In this document: positions 6,238 through 12,668 of the stretch, in pieces
Layout of the letters: every line of letters begins with the position of its first letter
Position numbering within the stretch: the stretch's first letter is position 1
DNA from: Candidatus Bathyarchaeota archaeon
GTDB lineage: Archaea; Thermoproteota; Bathyarchaeia; TCS64
Assembly (NCBI GenBank): GCA_014730055.1
Contig: WJIV01000049.1
Location: 1-12,668 of the forward strand
DNA: 12,668 nucleotides
Reading direction: 5' to 3'
Program-made: the position numbers and the translations under genes
The notes under the pieces: generated by a model
Told to the model about the DNA's origin: nothing
The model's input: only the letters and a program-made list of their open reading frames with translations
Databases searched by the model: none

Positions 6238-8238
6238 ATGTCTGAAAAGAAAATTGTAGATATAATGGATCTGGAAAAGATCAAGATACCATCAGCCCCA
6301 CAAATAAGCCCAGATGGAGAGCGGGTGGCGTTTGTCAAAACAGAAATGGATTTTGAGAAAAATGAGTACCTGAATGACCTCTGGATGGGGGATATTGAAA
6401 CAGAGTTAGTTACACAGTTCACAGCGGGCAGGCGAAAAGATAAAAACCCTATCTGGAGCCCTGACAGCCGATATATTGCATTTACATCAACACCACTATC
6501 CAAGGAAGGAGAAGAGAAAAAGAAACCCCAGCTATACGTTATGTACACCTTAGGTGGTGAGCCGAAGAAAATTACAGATATTGATAACGGTGTTGAGGAA
6601 ATTAAATGGAGCCCTGATGGAAAGTGGATTCTATTCTTGAGTATGACTGAACCTGGAAGTAGAGAGGTATCTGAGAAAGAAGATATAAATGAGAATGAAG
6701 AGAGCAAAGTTAAGGTAATTACTCGATTAAAGTACAAATTCAATGGACCAGGGTTCTTTGATGGAAAGAGAAAACATCTTTTCGTAGTACCCATGGAAGG
6801 GGGGGAGGTAAAACAAATCACCGATGGTGAGTTTGATGTCTCAAACCCAGAGTGGATGTCTAATAACAAGACGGTGATTTTCTCCAGTAATCTTGAAGAG
6901 GATGCAGATAAGGAAGGAAAGGAGTATCTCTACAAGATAGATCTGGACAAGGGAGAACCGGAGAAGCTGATAGACACCTTGATGAGTATCTCAGGTATAT
7001 CCGCGAGCCCAGAAGGAGACGAGGTCGTATTTGCTGGCCATGACTATAGGAAGGGATCAGGTACTAACCAGGATATTTGGAAGCTAAGATTAGGTGATAG
7101 AGATCTCGTTAATCTCACCTCGGGATTTGATCAGGATATCGGCACAAAAATAAGCTGTGATGTTAGGGTAAGTAGTCCGAACCAGAATCCGACTTGGCGT
7201 GGAGACTTCATCTACTTTACATCAACCTACGAGGGAGACGCTCCACTCTATAGGATACATAAAGAGGGAGGAGAAGTCGAGAAAGGTTTAGGTGGAAGAG
7301 ACCACAGTATTGAAGCTTTCAGTATCAGCAACGAGGGAAAGATAGCTTACACGGTTCTAGATACTATGAAGCCAATCGAATTGTGGATTTGGGACGGTGA
7401 AGAATCCAAGCAGATAACCCATTTCAATGATGAATACGTGAATGAGACCAATATACAAGGACATGAGCATTTTACGTTTGAGTCCAACGCGGGTCATCAA
7501 GTTGAGGGGTGGTTAATGACTCCCCCTGGCTTCGAAGGCGAGAGTAAAATACCTCTAATCCTTCACATTCATGGCGGGCCAAGAGGAGCATATGGTAATA
7601 GCTTCTTTCACGAGTTCCAGTATTTAGCTTCACAAGGCTGGGCAGTTCTTTTCATCAACCCATACGGGAGTGGTGGATACTGGGAGGATTTCCAGGCAGG
7701 TCTACCCGGGCACTACTTTGAGCAGGATTATGATGATTTGATGAAGGCAGTTGATGTTATTATAGAGGATAAGGATTGGGTTGACGAGGATCGATTAGGT
7801 GTAACGGGAGGAAGCTATGGCGGCGTCATGACTAACTGGATAATAACCCATACAGATAGATTCGCGGCTGCAGTTACCTTGAGGAGTATCTCTAACTGGT
7901 ATAGTTTCTTTGGGTGCAGCGACATAGGGTGGACTTTCGGTAAAAGAGAGATCGGAGGAACTCCTTGGAAGGACGAGGAGGAATTCATGGCCAAATCTCC
8001 GATTCGTTACGTGGAAAACGTAAGCACTCCAACTATGATAATACACAGTGAGCTTGATTACAGGTGTCCAATGGAGCAGGCTGAGCAATTGTATATAGCT
8101 CTTAAATATCTTGGAGTCGAGACCGAGTTCGTCAGGTTTCCTGAAGAGAATCATGATCTGAGTCGTTCAGGAAAACCAAAACATAGGAAAGAGAGACTGG
8201 AACATATTTCCAGATGGTTTAAGAAATATCTTTCCTAA
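6238..8238 (+). CDS. S9 family serine peptidase (acylaminoacyl-peptidase/oligopeptidase type)
   Basis: The 666-residue protein has the two-part S9 layout. Residues about 15-400 form a beta-propeller of TolB/WD40-like blades (PQISPDGERVAF, PIWSPDSRYIAF, IKWSPDGKWILF, ISASPEGDEVVF). Residues about 410-666 form an alpha/beta-hydrolase domain with oxyanion-hole segment LHIHGGPRGAYG (442-453), nucleophile elbow VTGGSYGGVM (S526), acid in HSELDYRCP (D607) and base in PEENHDLSR (H639). The propeller restricts entry to short peptides. Enzymes of this group remove N-acylated residues or cut small oligopeptides, in the cytoplasm; no signal peptide is present. Propeller segment TRLKYKFNGPGFFDGKRKH (162-180) is typical of the acylaminoacyl-peptidase/DAP2 branch. 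ATG 6238 fits the upstream TATA box. The gene has its own promoter and is followed by a T-rich tract, so it is likely monocistronic. Confidence 0.94.
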   Translation: MSEKKIVDIMDLEKIKIPSAPQISPDGERVAFVKTEMDFEKNEYLNDLWMGDIETELVTQFTAGRRKDKNPIWSPDSRYIAFTSTPLSKEGEEKKKPQLYVMYTLGGEPKKITDIDNGVEEIKWSPDGKWILFLSMTEPGSREVSEKEDINENEESKVKVITRLKYKFNGPGFFDGKRKHLFVVPMEGGEVKQITDGEFDVSNPEWMSNNKTVIFSSNLEEDADKEGKEYLYKIDLDKGEPEKLIDTLMSISGISASPEGDEVVFAGHDYRKGSGTNQDIWKLRLGDRDLVNLTSGFDQDIGTKISCDVRVSSPNQNPTWRGDFIYFTSTYEGDAPLYRIHKEGGEVEKGLGGRDHSIEAFSISNEGKIAYTVLDTMKPIELWIWDGEESKQITHFNDEYVNETNIQGHEHFTFESNAGHQVEGWLMTPPGFEGESKIPLILHIHGGPRGAYGNSFFHEFQYLASQGWAVLFINPYGSGGYWEDFQAGLPGHYFEQDYDDLMKAVDVIIEDKDWVDEDRLGVTGGSYGGVMTNWIITHTDRFAAAVTLRSISNWYSFFGCSDIGWTFGKREIGGTPWKDEEEFMAKSPIRYVENVSTPTMIIHSELDYRCPMEQAEQLYIALKYLGVETEFVRFPEENHDLSRSGKPKHRKERLEHISRWFKKYLS

Positions 8239-8245
8239 GCTATAA

Positions 8246-8261
8246 TTCTTTTATTATTTTA
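8246..8261 (+). terminator. T-rich archaeal-type terminator after the S9 peptidase
   Basis: TTCTTTTATTATTTTA follows the stop codon within ten bases. Archaeal RNA polymerase stops at such T-rich tracts without needing a hairpin, and none is seen. Confidence 0.45.
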
Positions 8262-8372
8262 TAACAGTAATTTTCATCCCAAACTGTTCTTTATCATTCA
8301 ATTGAATATATTGAGTGGTTTTCAGAATTAATACAGGGAAGAAATTAGTCACATTCACGTCATTTTTATGGT

Positions 8373-8422
8373 AATACGCCAAATACGCGACATATGAAGA
8401 AAATATGAAGGTTTAAATACGA
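8373..8422. repeat. Three AATACG repeats upstream of the winged-helix gene (candidate operator)
   Basis: AATACGC occurs at 8373-8379 and again at 8382-8388, nine bases apart. AATACGA occurs at 8416-8422, where it overlaps the gene's TATA box. Repeats around a promoter of a DNA-binding protein gene suggest autoregulation, but the words are short and could be chance. Confidence 0.35.
8412..8419 (+). promoter_or_regulatory. TATA box for the winged-helix regulator
   Basis: TTTAAATA is a good TATA box. It predicts a transcript start near 8440, which is downstream of the ATG at 8429. That start would not be in the message, so the later ATG at 8459 is favoured. Confidence 0.55.
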
Positions 8423-8445
8423 TAATCCATGTGTACTCTGAAGTT

Positions 8446-8451
8446 AGGTGA
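8446..8451 (+). promoter_or_regulatory. Shine-Dalgarno that decides the start of the winged-helix gene
   Basis: AGGTGA stands seven bases before ATG 8459. Together with the TATA box position it picks this start over the in-frame ATG ten codons upstream. This is the clearest ribosome-binding site in the window. Confidence 0.6.
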
Positions 8452-8458
8452 CAAAAAT

Positions 8459-8833
8459 ATGACACTAACGATTGATACAGCAGAAGAAGGCTTCGAAATG
8501 GTGCTAAAAGACTACCAAGAACTTGCTCTACGCTATCTCTGGAGACTAGATGGAGAGGGAGCAAGCAGCCGGGATGTCTGGATGCAAGTAAACGAAGATC
8601 TAAAGGGAGGACGCAGCATAAGCAGAGCCTCCATCATAAACTTCCTAAACGATATGGTGGATGAAGGCGTACTGAGCTACACAGAAACTACAGGTAAAGG
8701 CGGACACAGAAGAATTTACTCCGCAAAGTATAACGAGGCAGAGTACAAACAGTACATAGCTAGGACAGTCCTGAAAAACCTACTACGCGACTTCCCTGAC
8801 GCAACTCGAACAGTCTTAAAGCAAGTCGAGTAA
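8459..8833 (+). CDS. BlaI/MecI-like winged-helix transcriptional regulator
   Basis: The 124-residue protein has a single winged-helix DNA-binding domain at about residues 17-90. Helix ELALRYLWRLDGEGASSRDVW comes first, then the likely recognition helix SISRASIINFLNDMVDEG (53-70), then a wing VLSYTETTGKGGHRRIYS (71-88). A C-terminal helix (92-122, YKQYIARTVLKNLLRDFPD) is probably the dimer interface. The pattern resembles BlaI/MecI/CopY repressors and their archaeal relatives. No ligand-binding domain, metal-binding cysteines or protease cleavage site is seen, so the signal it senses is unknown. It has its own promoter and terminator between hydrolase genes, and repeated AATACG words before it hint at autoregulation. 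Control of the neighbouring hydrolase genes is possible but unproven. MarR- or PadR-type labels are alternative names for similar folds. Confidence 0.8.
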   Translation: MTLTIDTAEEGFEMVLKDYQELALRYLWRLDGEGASSRDVWMQVNEDLKGGRSISRASIINFLNDMVDEGVLSYTETTGKGGHRRIYSAKYNEAEYKQYIARTVLKNLLRDFPDATRTVLKQVE

Positions 8834-8837
8834 ACCC

Positions 8838-8859
8838 TTTTCTTTTTATTATTTTTTTA
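8838..8859 (+). terminator. T-rich terminator between convergent genes
   Basis: A tract of repeated T runs (CTTTTCTTTTTATTATTTTTTTA region) follows the stop of the winged-helix gene and separates it from the convergent deacylase gene. It fits archaeal intrinsic termination on the plus strand. The minus strand has only short T runs here. Confidence 0.55.
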
Positions 8860-8894
8860 TTGTAAACTGTATTTTTAAAATATTGGAAAGTGGA

Positions 8895-10520
8895 TTATTT
8901 TCTTAGTATTTTACCAGCTTTTACACCTGTATGTTCTCCGTCTCTCATTGTGACGACGCCATTAACTACGAGGTGAGGAATACCCTTAGGATACAGTTTG
9001 GTAGCCTCTTTGGGGACGAAATCAGCTTTATCTATTACAGTATCTGGGTCAAAAACCACAATGTCAGCATAGTTTCCCGGGTGAAGAAGTCCTCTATCGG
9101 TTAGGCCTAGTACTTGAGCTGGGAGGCTGGTCATTTTCCTTATAGCTTCATTTAAGTTCAAGATTTTTCTCTCTCTTGTATACTTTCCAAGAACTCTCGG
9201 GAAGGTTCCGTAGAATCTTGGATGCGGTGCTGGTATATGTTTGTTCAGGATTCCTTCTGGGCTATGTACCCTTCCATCTGTACCGAAGGCGACCCATGGC
9301 TGCTGCATTATCATATCAACATTTTCTTCTTTCTGATTGAAGTTCACGATACTAAAGCCGCCTTTTATCTCGCCACCGACAATGGCTTCAAGATATTCTT
9401 TAAGGAGTTGCATGGCTGTTTCCAAAGGATCTTGTTCTCTTTTCTCAGCAACTTCAGCTATGTTCATGCCTACGAGGTTTGGGTCCAGCGCGTAACTGCT
9501 TATTAGAGCTGCTTCTGGTCCACCTCGATCCTCCATGGATTCACCAAGTCCCTCCTTTATTTTCTCGTAAGTATCGGGGTCCTTCAGCCGTTTTACCAGT
9601 TCCTCATTTCCGCCCTCGTTAGCCCATTTCGGGATCCAAGCACCTAGGCCGGTTCCACTTGCCCGGTATGGATACTGATCTGCGGTAATCTGTACTCCCT
9701 CCTGCCTTGCATCTTCTATCATCTCTATCAACCGTGGGCAGACATCCCAGAAGCGCTTACTCAGAACCTTGAAGTGACTAACATTAACTGGAAGATTAGC
9801 CTCCTTTCCTATCCTTATAATCTCCCTTATAGCGCCAACCGGATCTCCCCTATCGCCCTCGTCTCTTATATGGCTCGTATAAAATCCGCCATGTTCAGCT
9901 ATTACTTTGCTTAGCTCGATGACTTCCTCTGTTTCTGCATAACTCTGGGGGTCATACCTTAGGCCTGTTGTGAACCCCCTGCAGCCTGCTTTCATGGCTT
10001 TTACTAGTTCAAGCTTCATGGATTCCATCTCTTCACCCGTTGGCTCTCTCATCTCCATGCCCATTACATATTTTCTAACAGTACCGAATCCTACCAAGGG
10101 AGCTACATTGATTGACATTCCTTCAGACTCTACAAGTTCAAGGTACTCATCCATAGTGCTCCAATCTACTTCAACTCCTGCTTCAGCCAGGTAGGGTGTC
10201 TGTCTGCGGATCTCATCTCTCATCTCATCATTAAGTGGGGCTGCCCCGGATCCACAGCTCGCATAGACGGTGGTACTAACACCCATGTGTACCTTGCTAT
10301 CAGCTTCCCTGTTCACAAGAATTGTAAAATCGCTATGGTCGTGAAGGTCAATGAATCCCGGGCATACAATCATCCCCTTAGCGTCTAGGACTTCCTCTGC
10401 CTCTTCATCGATCTTTCCTATCTCGATGATCTTTTCTTCTTTAACTCCTACATCGGCCTTGAACCAGGGATTTCCTGCCCCGGTATTTACTCTTCCGTTC
10501 TTAATTATCAGATCAAACAA
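8895..10520 (-). CDS. N-acyl-D-amino-acid deacylase (D-aminoacylase family amidohydrolase)
   Basis: The 541-residue protein is expected to hydrolyse N-acyl-D-amino acids to a fatty or short acid and a free D-amino acid. The family's metal and catalytic set is present: HxH in GFIDLHDHSD (H60, H62), the bridging cysteine in YASCGSG (C89), histidines in YTSHIRDEGD (H217) and VNVSHFKV (H249), and catalytic aspartate in AFGTDG (D415). Other marks are TTGLRYDPQSYAETEE (184-199), ITADQYPYRASGTG (278-291) and HPRFYGTFPRVLGKYTRE (433-450). A beta-sandwich domain is built from both ends (about 1-53 and 475-541). It is longer than the roughly 480 residues of the Alcaligenes enzyme. An in-frame stop lies just upstream, so the TTG at 10520 (or a later codon) must be the start, and a TATAAAA box lies about 28 bases before it. 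It is cytoplasmic. D-glutamate versus other side-chain preference cannot be told. Confidence 0.92.
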   Translation of the reverse strand: MFDLIIKNGRVNTGAGNPWFKADVGVKEEKIIEIGKIDEEAEEVLDAKGMIVCPGFIDLHDHSDFTILVNREADSKVHMGVSTTVYASCGSGAAPLNDEMRDEIRRQTPYLAEAGVEVDWSTMDEYLELVESEGMSINVAPLVGFGTVRKYVMGMEMREPTGEEMESMKLELVKAMKAGCRGFTTGLRYDPQSYAETEEVIELSKVIAEHGGFYTSHIRDEGDRGDPVGAIREIIRIGKEANLPVNVSHFKVLSKRFWDVCPRLIEMIEDARQEGVQITADQYPYRASGTGLGAWIPKWANEGGNEELVKRLKDPDTYEKIKEGLGESMEDRGGPEAALISSYALDPNLVGMNIAEVAEKREQDPLETAMQLLKEYLEAIVGGEIKGGFSIVNFNQKEENVDMIMQQPWVAFGTDGRVHSPEGILNKHIPAPHPRFYGTFPRVLGKYTRERKILNLNEAIRKMTSLPAQVLGLTDRGLLHPGNYADIVVFDPDTVIDKADFVPKEATKLYPKGIPHLVVNGVVTMRDGEHTGVKAGKILRK

Positions 10521-10547
10521 GGGTAATCATATATATGTCGTCCAATG

Positions 10548-10556
10548 GTTTTATAG
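10548..10556. promoter_or_regulatory. TATA element apparently shared by two divergent hydrolase genes
   Basis: The plus-strand sequence GTTTTATAG reads CTATAAAAC on the minus strand. On the minus strand the TATAAAA box stands 28 bases before the deacylase TTG (10520). On the plus strand TTTTATA stands 21-42 bases before the three possible starts of the M20 gene. No other TATA-like sequence is evident between the two genes. Confidence 0.5.
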
Positions 10557-10588
10557 CACTATTCACTGCCCTTAAGGTGGGAAATATT

Positions 10589-12109
10589 TTGACAAGTTTG
10601 ACGGAACCAAAGAAAACTGCTTTCAAATGGATAGAAGAGAATGAGGAACGATTATCTGATTTCCATCAGAGAATATGGAACTATGCAGAGACATCCTTCA
10701 GAGAATACAAGTCTGTAAAGGCTTTTGCAGAGTTCCACAAGGAGGAGGGCTTCGAAGTGGAACTAGGAGTAGCGGGAATGCCTACTGCCTACCTAGCTAC
10801 ATGGGGAGAAGGAGAACCCGTATTATCCACATATACGGAGTATGACGCAGTCCCAGCTAGGTGGCAGGACCCTGTGCCTTACAGGTCCGCGGAGAATCCT
10901 TATAGGGCCGGTCATACCGATCCCCACAGTGCTCTGGGGACCGGGGCATTGGCTGGTGCTGTTGCCGTTAAGCATGCAATGGAAAAGCACGGTCTCGAAG
11001 GTAAAATCAAGGTTTTCGGAACTCCAGCTGAAAAAGTCTGTGCAAAGAGCTGGTTCGCGGCTAAGGGCTTATTTGAGGGCCTTGATGCATGCGTTGCCTG
11101 GCACCCTAGAGGAAGCACCACTGTTATGTACGAGACGCAATGGGGAAGCTACTGGAACGCAGCTTTCGTATTCGAGTGCAACGAACCCGAGACATGGATG
11201 GCCTACGCCGAGGACCTACCTAGAAACGCCAGAGCACCAGGAGCCCTCGACGCAGTATGCATGATGTATACAAACACCAAGTATCTCAAGGAGGCAATGC
11301 TCCCACGTACTGGTCTATGGACAATAAATGAGGCGGTGATGGCGGCTGGACAAGCGACAGCGGATAACATGCCACCAAAGATAGGAATTATACAATATGC
11401 TTTCAGGAGCCCTAGTTTGACTCAGCAGGAGCAGATTGCTAAGGTGCTAATCAACAATGCCGAGAATGTCGCAAGGATTACCGGGACAAATGTTAAGGTA
11501 AGATGGGTCACAAAGCAGAGGACAGGGTTATTTAACAAGGCCCTGGCTGACCTCGCCTACGAGAACCTTGAGCTCATTGGTCCACCGAAGTTCACAGATG
11601 ATGACAAGTCTAAAGCCAACGAGATCCTGAAGAATCTAGGATACGATTCTCAGGACGAGCCTTTTAATGAGGAGCTAACATCCCCGGAGGAATGGGAAGC
11701 CATGTGGAGAAGCGTCATTCCCAGCCACCAGAAGAAGTTCGGCAGCGATGATTATGTTGAGTTTATGTGGCACTGTCCGACTGTGTGGATACAGGTCTAT
11801 CGACCGAGGATAAGTGTTGAGGGGGAGAAGCTGCCTTACTGGCCAAACCTCGCGTTAGGAGGTATGAAAGGGCCAATAGATCGCACAATATACACAGCGG
11901 GAAAATCAATAAGCGGGACAATGATGGATCTTCTGACCGAGCCAGGGCGACTTCAGGAGTGCAAAGATGAGTGGAAGCGCAGGATAGCCCGAGAGTATGA
12001 GGAGCCGCAGCTTGATCCGAGCTGGGATCCGCCTATTGATCTCCCATGGCCTGAGTACGTAGTTACGGAGAGGGGATATGACTGGCATATCCCTACCCCC
12101 AAAGCATGA
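10589..12109 (+). CDS. AbgB-like M20 family amidohydrolase/peptidase with altered metal site
   Basis: The fold and segment order match the p-aminobenzoyl-glutamate hydrolase B type of M20D enzymes (AbgB, 481 residues). These include WIEENEERLSDFHQRIWNYAE near the N-terminus, TYTEYDAVP (D86), GHTDPHSALGTGAL (H109, D111, H113), FGTPAEKVC (E148, K149), AWHPRGS (H172) and GSDD (385-388). The dimerisation insert lies between about 190 and 320. The usual family words are GHxCGH, PAEE and a late IAHKGM-like histidine; here the cysteine is aspartate, the second glutamate is lysine and the late histidine position reads PIDRT. Activity and metal are therefore uncertain; amide or peptide hydrolysis is the best guess. 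The frame is open from ATG 10535, but that lies upstream of the likely TATA box. GTG 10577, TTG 10589 (AAGGTGG eight bases before) and TTG 10598 are better starts; I chose 10589 (506 residues). Confidence 0.82.
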   Translation: MTSLTEPKKTAFKWIEENEERLSDFHQRIWNYAETSFREYKSVKAFAEFHKEEGFEVELGVAGMPTAYLATWGEGEPVLSTYTEYDAVPARWQDPVPYRSAENPYRAGHTDPHSALGTGALAGAVAVKHAMEKHGLEGKIKVFGTPAEKVCAKSWFAAKGLFEGLDACVAWHPRGSTTVMYETQWGSYWNAAFVFECNEPETWMAYAEDLPRNARAPGALDAVCMMYTNTKYLKEAMLPRTGLWTINEAVMAAGQATADNMPPKIGIIQYAFRSPSLTQQEQIAKVLINNAENVARITGTNVKVRWVTKQRTGLFNKALADLAYENLELIGPPKFTDDDKSKANEILKNLGYDSQDEPFNEELTSPEEWEAMWRSVIPSHQKKFGSDDYVEFMWHCPTVWIQVYRPRISVEGEKLPYWPNLALGGMKGPIDRTIYTAGKSISGTMMDLLTEPGRLQECKDEWKRRIAREYEEPQLDPSWDPPIDLPWPEYVVTERGYDWHIPTPKA

Positions 12110-12131
12110 ATTTCCCTATTTTGATCGCCAG

Positions 12132-12139
12132 TTTTTTAC
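12132..12139 (+). promoter_or_regulatory. Possible TATA-like element for the last gene
   Basis: TTTTTTAC ends 26 bases before ATG 12165, the same spacing seen at other genes here. It is a weak match, and the gene could instead be read through from the M20 gene. Confidence 0.25.
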
Positions 12140-12164
12140 ATTCATCAAGCGTGATATGTTTCAT

Positions 12165-12635
12165 ATGAGAGCCCCGGACTTCGACGATGTTAAGGAAGCC
12201 ATCGAGTACAGGATAGAGGATATCACAGAGATGCTTGCACCACTTGAGTACGAGTATGCTGAATTCACTGCTGAAGAATTTTACAGGTTCCTAAAAGGCG
12301 ACATATTTACGCCTGAGAGCGTTACACTTCGGGATATTCTAGGAAATGAATACTTGATGGTTCACAAGATAGTTGAGGCAAGCGAGTTAAAGAACAGGGG
12401 CATTGAACTCGATGAGAAAACCATGAAACAGGCACCGAGAGAAATTGTCTATAGCTGTCACCTGATGGCTGTAGAGTTTGAGCTCGATTACGCTCTTCTT
12501 TTAGAGGACTACTACTGGATAAAGCACAGGCTGCCATTGCACGAAAAGGTTCTTCTAGACCCGGATCTACCGCAGGAACTCAAGTCCAGAGCTGAGGACA
12601 TACAGTCACACTTCAGAAAATATGAAAACTATTAG
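12165..12635 (+). CDS. Acidic helical protein of unknown function
   Basis: I do not recognise this family. From ATG 12165 it has 156 residues and is rich in Glu/Asp, Tyr and Leu. Several amphipathic helices are likely: FDDVKEAIEYRIEDITEML (6-24), FTAEEFYRFLKG (34-45), TLRDILGNEYLMVHKIVEAS (54-73), EIVYSCHLMAVEFELDYALL (93-112) and the C-terminal ELKSRAEDIQSHFRKYE. No signal peptide, membrane span, metal-binding cluster or catalytic motif is seen. Two earlier in-frame starts exist: ATG 12156, and ATG 12078, which would overlap the M20 gene by 32 bases and add a Phe-rich, less convincing N-terminus. It lies on the same strand 55 bases after the M20 gene, so co-transcription is possible. The long open frame and regular helix pattern support a real gene; the function is open. 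Confidence 0.68.
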   Translation: MRAPDFDDVKEAIEYRIEDITEMLAPLEYEYAEFTAEEFYRFLKGDIFTPESVTLRDILGNEYLMVHKIVEASELKNRGIELDEKTMKQAPREIVYSCHLMAVEFELDYALLLEDYYWIKHRLPLHEKVLLDPDLPQELKSRAEDIQSHFRKYENY

Positions 12636-12654
12636 CGTTCTAAACTTTTGAACG
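12636..12654 (+). terminator. Weak inverted repeat after the last gene
   Basis: CGTTC at 12636-12640 pairs with GAACG at 12650-12654 around a nine-base loop containing TTTT, directly after the stop codon. A five-pair stem is weak, so this may be chance. Confidence 0.2.
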
Positions 12655-12668
12655 ATTGTTCTATTTGA

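Noticed and set aside
6234..6869. Long open frame opposite the S9 peptidase gene
   Set aside because: It is Ser/Phe/Pro-rich antisense of the beta-propeller coding region, with no family resemblance; the plus strand is clearly the real gene.
10842..11264. Open frame within the M20 gene in another frame, and the antisense frame 10912-11121
   Set aside because: Both overlap a strongly conserved coding region and show no recognisable protein pattern.
1..12668. CRISPR array, insertion sequence or integrase signs
   Set aside because: No regularly spaced repeats, terminal inverted repeats or transposase/integrase-like proteins were seen.

Overview
The window looks like chromosomal DNA from an archaeon. 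Most genes carry a TATA-like element about 25-30 bases before the start codon with little or no leader, there is a clear Nip7 homologue (an archaeal/eukaryotic ribosome-biogenesis factor), and terminators are plain T-rich tracts. The mix of peptidases and amidohydrolases would suit a peptide- and amino-acid-degrading lineage such as Bathyarchaeia or another TACK/Asgard-like group; that placement is inference, not shown by a marker gene.

Layout. Positions 1-2042 (minus strand) hold a SelA-like PLP-dependent lyase followed closely by a major-facilitator transporter that runs off the left edge. Divergent from these, 2122-3465 encodes a cyclic amidohydrolase of the allantoinase/hydantoinase/dihydroorotase superfamily. 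Positions 3460-4805 (minus) are an RNA-modification and ribosome-biogenesis pair: a NOL1/NOP2/Sun m5C methyltransferase overlapping a Nip7-like PUA protein by four bases. Positions 4876-5922 encode a P1-family (DmpA/BapA-like) self-processing aminopeptidase. After a gap of about 315 bases come an S9 acylaminoacyl-peptidase-type serine peptidase (6238-8238) and a small BlaI/MecI-like winged-helix regulator (8459-8833). An N-acyl-D-amino-acid deacylase (8895-10520, minus) and an AbgB-like M20 amidohydrolase (10589-12109, plus) diverge from one shared promoter. The last gene (about 12165-12635) encodes an acidic helical protein of unknown function.

How the genes fit together. Six of the ten genes are enzymes that cleave or rearrange amide-containing small molecules or peptides, and a seventh is a transporter. 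They sit in several short transcription units rather than one operon, so a common pathway is only a hypothesis: salvage of peptides with N-acyl, D-, beta- or cyclised residues, with import by the MFS protein and PLP-dependent lysis of an amino acid or amino sugar. The wHTH gene, with repeated AATACG words in front of it, is a possible local regulator. The methyltransferase/Nip7 pair looks like housekeeping.

No rRNA, tRNA, CRISPR array, insertion sequence, integrase or phage gene was seen. The most unusual points are the M20 enzyme, whose usual M20D metal ligands appear replaced, and the single TATA element apparently shared by two divergent hydrolase genes. I found no clear evidence of a wholly new system.
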